Part shown: positions 59,066 to 64,000 of the stretch, one piece after another
Numbering within the stretch: the stretch's first letter is position 1
Layout of the letters: each line of letters starts with the position of its first letter
Assembly (NCBI RefSeq): GCF_001540865.1
Contig: NC_033627.1
Location: 258,432-322,431, forward strand
Source of the DNA: Ananas comosus
Taxonomy: Eukaryota > Streptophyta > Magnoliopsida > Poales > Bromeliaceae
DNA length: 64,000 nt
Direction: 5' to 3'
Notes under the pieces: model-generated
What the model was told of the DNA's origin: nothing
The model's database searches: none
What the model saw: only the letters and a program-made list of their open reading frames with translations
Position numbers and translations under genes: made by a program

Positions 59066-62000
59066 ATGTCGGCCAAGTTTCTACACGCATTCGGCGATGA
59101 GAACCGAGACTTGCAGAGGCAGATTGGGTGCATGACCGGCATCTTTCAGCTGTTCGACCGCCAATCTCTCCTCGCCGGAGGACGCCTTAACGGAAATCCC
59201 CATCCCCATCCCCATAGAAGACTAACTTCAGGTACCCCCCACTATTTACCTCTCTCAACTCCATTTCCATTGTTCTCTTGATAATGTTTCTCAGTTAATT
59301 TCTCGTAGGATTATTACCTCCTTTTTCTGACTGATTCGATTGTTGCCATATATCTCCAGGACGAATTCTCTTAAACAGCGCGAGTGTAGGGGCGCAGCGA
59401 GCCGCATGTTCTCCACAAATGCCTTTCGTAAGTTCTGCTGCAAATTCACAGGTTTTTTGTTTAACTTGCAAGGCGGAAGTCGCGAGTGATATTAACAAAT
59501 TGAAAAATGTTCCTCTCAGGAGAAAACCCTCTGCAAGAGCTGGAATGAGAATCAAAGAGTTTCACTGGAGTCATTACGAACGACGTCTTTCTCGTCGTCG
59601 TCTTCCTCATCATCCTCGTCGCTTGAATACAAGTCGCCACAACAAGAGCTTACCTCCGTCGACCGAATCGTATTCCCAGACAAGCCCATAAAGAGTCTGC
59701 CGAAAGAGAAGAATTCCGAACCGAGTGTTGGACCAGCTCAATCTGTTCGACAGCCCGTCGGCCGCCGAGACGTTGATGTTGTAAGGGATTCGATGTATAA
59801 AGACGCCGTCCGTAGCTTATCTATTAAAACTTCAACCAGGGAGGAAGTGAAGAGCCATCTAAAGAACTACAAGGACTCCCCGAGGCCGATGCAGCTTTCT
59901 ACCATGTCAGCAAATGACTATCACAGCGGAAAATCCCCGGCGGGCACGGATCTTGACGAATCCCTGCGAGTGTTGGTCAGGCTCAAAGAAGCGCCTTGGA
60001 ACAATTTCTCTGAAGCCAGCCAACCAGCCAGACTGTCTTACGACGCAAGAGATACTTCCTCCCTATTACCGCAGGACCGCCCTCGCTTCTCATGCGATGG
60101 GAGGGAGGCTTCATCGAGGCTAAGAGAGCTCGCAAGATTATCATTAGATGGCAGAGATGGTTGCTTAAGGAATGCAAACTTAGAATCGAAACATAACCCG
60201 GTTCTGACGGATTTAGAGAGAAGCGGCATGAATCTGCAACAAGAACTGCAGAGTAACAAGCGGCCTCCTAGCATTGTGGCAAAACTCATGGGTTTGGAAG
60301 GAATGCCAAACTCAAATTTGGTTCAAGTCGGTGCTGATGAAAGTTCCGAGACACAAAGGGGAGACCAAAATATTGATATGACGACGAATACATCTCAAGT
60401 GAGTCAAGAAAGAAAGCAACATCAGACAAAACAGTCGGAAAAGACCTTCCCCAACAGGCCTATGTCTAACTCTCAACTCCCAATTGAAACAGCTCCCTGG
60501 AAGCAGCAAGACCGGGCCCGTATTTCCCAGAAAACACCATTTCGGTTGCGAGAAGCTCACATAAAGCAGCAGCAGCATGTGTCGGTTTACTCTGACATAG
60601 AGAACAGGCTCAAAGAGCTAGAATTCCAGCAGTCCAATAGAGATCTCAGGGCTCTTAAGCAGATTTTGGACTCCATGCAAGCAAAAGGGCTTCTGGAAAC
60701 CAATAGAAACAAAGCTCCAGCTGCGGATGAAGAGAAATTGAGATCGACGAATGCCCAAAGTGCGCAAATTTCTCATTCATCCCCTGCATTAACAAAAAAA
60801 AACATCAGTCCAAGAACTTTCAACTCTCCTATTGTAATCATGAAGCCTGCAAAGTCCATCAACCTATCAAGTGCTTTTGCTGCTTCAATTATTCCAGGAG
60901 AAGCCTTGCCAGGTCTTCCACAGCTACGAACAAGAGATCAAATCAATAAGAGTCAAACCTCTATCAATAAGAAGAAGGTAAAAGATCTTACCCCAAAGGT
61001 CAGCCCACGAGTTTTTCCTCCTCACCCTGCTTCGTCAACAGATAAGAAGTGCATTGGTAAAAATGAAGAAAATGGTTCACAAAATTACCGTCTAAAAAGG
61101 ATGCCGACCTCGTCTAGGCAACAGCAGTCGCCAAGAGAAAATAATGGAAATTTGGAGAAATATCCAAGTTCGACAAGCCCAAGGTTACAGCAGAAGAAAC
61201 TTGATGCCGGTAGGAGATCACGATCTCCTATTCCTTCTTCTGAATCAAACAAGTCACAAAAGCAATCTAGTAATAGAAACACTACGGATTCCGTTTCTCC
61301 AAGAAACAAACTAAGAAGAAGACCAGCTCAAGCACAAGAGTGCGACGATGACCAATTGAGTGAGACAAGTGGAACGAGGAGCCTGAGATCAGACAGTAAC
61401 ATTAGCTTAGCCTCGCAGGTGGATGTAGAGGTAACAAGTGCTGACAAGTCTAAAGAAATGAACATCTCTTTTGTTCAACAAGGAAGTCGCAGTCCATCAG
61501 GTAGGAAGGCACGGAAAGCAGCTGCAGTCTTAAAAAATAAGGTACGAGCATTCACCTTTAGCCATTTGTTCCATGAAAGCTCACTGCCTATTAGATGAAA
61601 AAAAACGAGAGCAACATATGTGGACATTCATTTCCAGCTACATCTAGATTAGTCCTTAATTGGTTTGTCGATTGCGGGAAGGGTTAAGTGGTTTCTTTTC
61701 CATTTTTTGTTGCAGAAAGAAATCCACAGTAAATTTCCTAGTCTTACTTTCTTATTGTATAACTGATTATTAAACAATATGCCACATTGCTAATTAAATT
61801 CTCCCGCTCACTCTTTTGCTCAGAAATCAATGAGTTGTTCGAATGAGGATGCGTTAACGATAGAGCTTGCAACTGTTCCTGTGGAACAGCCAAGTCCAGT
61901 CCCTGTCCTAGATGTCGCGCATAACCAGGAAGACTCGACGTTTCCTTCCGAAGACAACACAGCAAATGCCAATATAGGTGAGAAGATGGTACCTACACTA

Positions 62001-64000
62001 CTTCTTTCCATAATATTCAGTTTAATTGCTCAATTCCTTCTTCTTCTCTGTCCAAATTAAGCTATATTACCCTGAGTCTAAGTGGCAATTCTATCACCAA
62101 GGACGATATGTGAGTTAATTCAAAAAATTCTTAATATTTGCAAGAATATCTCTGAAATTCCAAGGTTATACAGATGTACAATATGTCTGCCAAATTAAAG
62201 ATGACTTCATTTTAGAATGGAACAAACTTTTATATGGGACCTCCGTATATGAGCTACTAATGTGTGGTCATAATTACACTAGAGTGTCTCCGTAGATCAT
62301 AACATAGTATTATCTCTTGCAATTAAATGTCCTAGATATGAAATTTATAACATAGTATTATCTCTTGCAATGAATAGGCATGTTTTGGAACAGTTCCATA
62401 TATAGGCAGCACACTGATAGAGTTTTTAGCTGAGAGGTGCTTTGTTTCAAAATTAACTCGATGGATGCATTTTAATGTTCTGCTGAATCAAAACAGAAGG
62501 ATGAAAGGACGTTTTGTCAAGTTACATGAGATGTCAAGTAATTAGGAGGTCCCACATATAATAGCTGCCACCCAAACATAAAGTTTGAAACAAGCAGATT
62601 GCCTACTGTCTTAACTCAGACCAGCTTCCGGATATTCATGTGATATGCTTGTTGGAGGAGTGACATGTGATTTACACTTTTTAAATATAAATATTGAAAC
62701 GCAGTTCTTTGGTAGTTCAAGCTTTTTAAGAATAACAGCTGTTTAACATGGTATCCGAACAGGAATTCTAAGTTCGAGCCCCGCCGGACGCCTAGCGTTA
62801 TATAATTTCTTTCCATTTAATTAAGTTCATGTCTTGGATCTATCAAGTAGTTTCAAATCCAGATATAAGGGATATTAAAAAACACCCATTCTCTAATAGC
62901 TTAGACTTTCGGAGAATAACGGTTGTTTAACAACACTACTAAGTATTAACCGCATTAGTATGTTAGGGTAGTAGATGCTTGCGAGGTAGGAGGCCCAGTA
63001 TGTTGGATGTACCATTAATAATGACTGCTTACTCAAAACAAAGAATAATTAACTGGAACTCTCCCCACATTTCCCGATCAATAATTCATGTCTCAAGGAT
63101 TAGGCATGCCAATTAATGGCAGAATTACTGATTTGGTTGTCGGCTTACAAAGAAATATCATGGAAACATACTTGCTTACAAAGATTAGCTATTTCATTAT
63201 CTATTGTTTAGTAACTGATCGTGTTAAAAAGATTCTCCTAATGAATGAAACAGATGACAAGGTCAAAACTTCAGACAACAGGAAACTGGAGGACAAACCC
63301 GAGACTCCACTACAGAAGTCCAGACCCAGTTCTGAATTCACTGACAGAAAGCTAAAGAACATTGAGAACTTACTTCAAAAGCTCACACAACTGAGCTCGA
63401 CTGACAATAAAGACCCCGCCACCGATCACATAGCCTCATTGTGTGAAACACAGAGCCCAGACCACCGCTACGTGTCAGAGATACTAATAGCTTCAGGTCT
63501 TCTGATGAAAGACCTAAGCTCTGCCCCAATTCAGCTCCACCCCTCAGGCTACCCAATAAACCCTGATCTCTTCCTTGTCTTGGAGCAAACAAAGTCAAGC
63601 TCGCTTTTCAAACCTGATAACATCCGCGAGAGCAGGAAACAAAGAAAGACTGATCTAGATAAACTGCGAAGAAAGCTCGTGTTTGACTCGGTGAATGAGC
63701 TTTTGATTCAGAAGTTACAATTAACAAGCCCCAGCCCTCTACCTGAAATATTCTATCGCACTAAAAGGATTAGCAACAAGTTTCCTAATGGACAACGCCT
63801 ACTAAAAGAATTGTGTTCCGAGATTGAAGGGATTAAGACAGATGGCGGCAGCTGCAATGATGACAGTAATTTGATAGCAAATGAGGCCGTAATGATGCAG
63901 TCAGAAGGATGGACAGATTTTAGTAAAGAGGTTCCATGGGTAGTACTGGAGATTGAGAGATCAATATTTAAGGAGCTAATTGATGAGGTTGTTTGCAAAG
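59066..64000 (+). CDS. LNG: LONGIFOLIA/TRM-type protein, 3' end beyond window (partial, 1,052 aa seen)
   Basis: Exons are 59066-59231, 59360-59427, 59520-61541, 61824-61977 and 63254 to beyond 64000, all GT-AG and in frame. The start MSAKFLHAFGDENRDLQRQI, then GCMTGIFQLFDRQ, is diagnostic. Further family blocks follow: a serine run after ESLRTTS, SIVAKLMGLEGMP (the TRM M-motif, about residue 327), VYSDIENRLKELEFQQSNRD then LRALKQILDSMQAKGLLE (about 434-472) and SPIVIMKPAKS. The beginning of the C-terminal domain (DUF4378) is visible, with ISNKFPNGQRLLKELCSEIE and GWTDFSKEVPWVVLEIERSI. Family members bind TONNEAU1 and microtubules and drive cell elongation along the long axis of organs. The protein lacks membrane segments and is low-complexity between motifs. 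The stop codon lies outside the window. Confidence 0.95.
61978..63253 (+). other. LONGIFOLIA-like intron 4 with possible Copia-end fragments
   Basis: A 1,276-bp intron. Near 62736-62751 the sequence ACAGCTGTTTAACATGGTAT resembles the junction between a Copia LTR end and its initiator-tRNA binding site. A related LTR-end word, ATAACGGTTGTTTAACA, recurs near 62918-62934. These look like old transposon fragments; no ends or duplications were found. Confidence 0.35.

Noticed and set aside
62749..62800. tRNA-like sequence (TGGTATC...AGTTCGAGCCCC)
   Set aside because: It lacks an acceptor stem and cloverleaf, and fits better as a retrotransposon primer-site remnant.
1..64000. CRISPR arrays, rRNA or bacterial-style operons
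   Set aside because: None seen; the window is plant nuclear DNA, and the repeats are microsatellites and transposons.

Overview
This is a plant nuclear window. It is AT-rich and intron-bearing, with many (TA)n, (GA)n and (TTG)n microsatellites and nested transposons. The GC-rich first exons of the P450 genes and the exon sequences themselves point to a monocot. A commelinid such as pineapple is a guess that I cannot verify from sequence alone. There is one 25-N assembly gap (43796-43820) and a single N at 20597.

Genes. Seven protein genes are supported, plus two RALF-like peptide genes and one RALF pseudogene. From left to right they are: the first exon of a CYP85A brassinosteroid C-6 oxidase running off the left edge (minus, 1-193); cytochrome b5 (plus, 19090-21245); a B12D/MLRQ-like small mitochondrial protein tail-to-tail with it (minus, 21443-22201, with a GC-AG intron); a six-exon SLC25A44-type mitochondrial carrier (plus, 23530-26799); a RALF pseudogene (minus, 28259-28614); an eight-exon C9orf85-like zinc-ribbon protein (minus, 29451-31516); two RALF-like genes that have lost conserved cysteines (minus, 32408-32749 and 35534-35908); a two-exon CYP78A P450 (minus, 41482-43685); and a LONGIFOLIA/TRM-type gene that runs off the right edge (plus, from 59066).

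Mobile DNA. Between genes lie a solo LTR of 2,000 bp with a 5-bp target duplication, inserted in the end of an older foldback element; at least nine TA-flanked foldback or miniature elements; two Tourist-like MITEs with TTA duplications, one carrying a 74-bp tandem repeat, and one end of a third; a Pack-MULE with about 100-bp inverted ends and a captured LRR-extensin fragment; and tRNA-type SINEs whose 3' tails match those of two LINE remnants in the same window.

How the genes relate. There is no operon-like logic. Three genes (CYP85A, CYP78A, LONGIFOLIA-like) belong to families known to control organ growth, but each stands alone with its own promoter. Cytochrome b5 (ER), B12D and the carrier (both mitochondrial) form the compact housekeeping core at 19-27 kb. 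The RALF copies form a local tandem family interrupted by the zinc-ribbon gene. The stretches 0.6-17.4 kb, 36-41.4 kb and 45-58.9 kb hold no gene that I can support.
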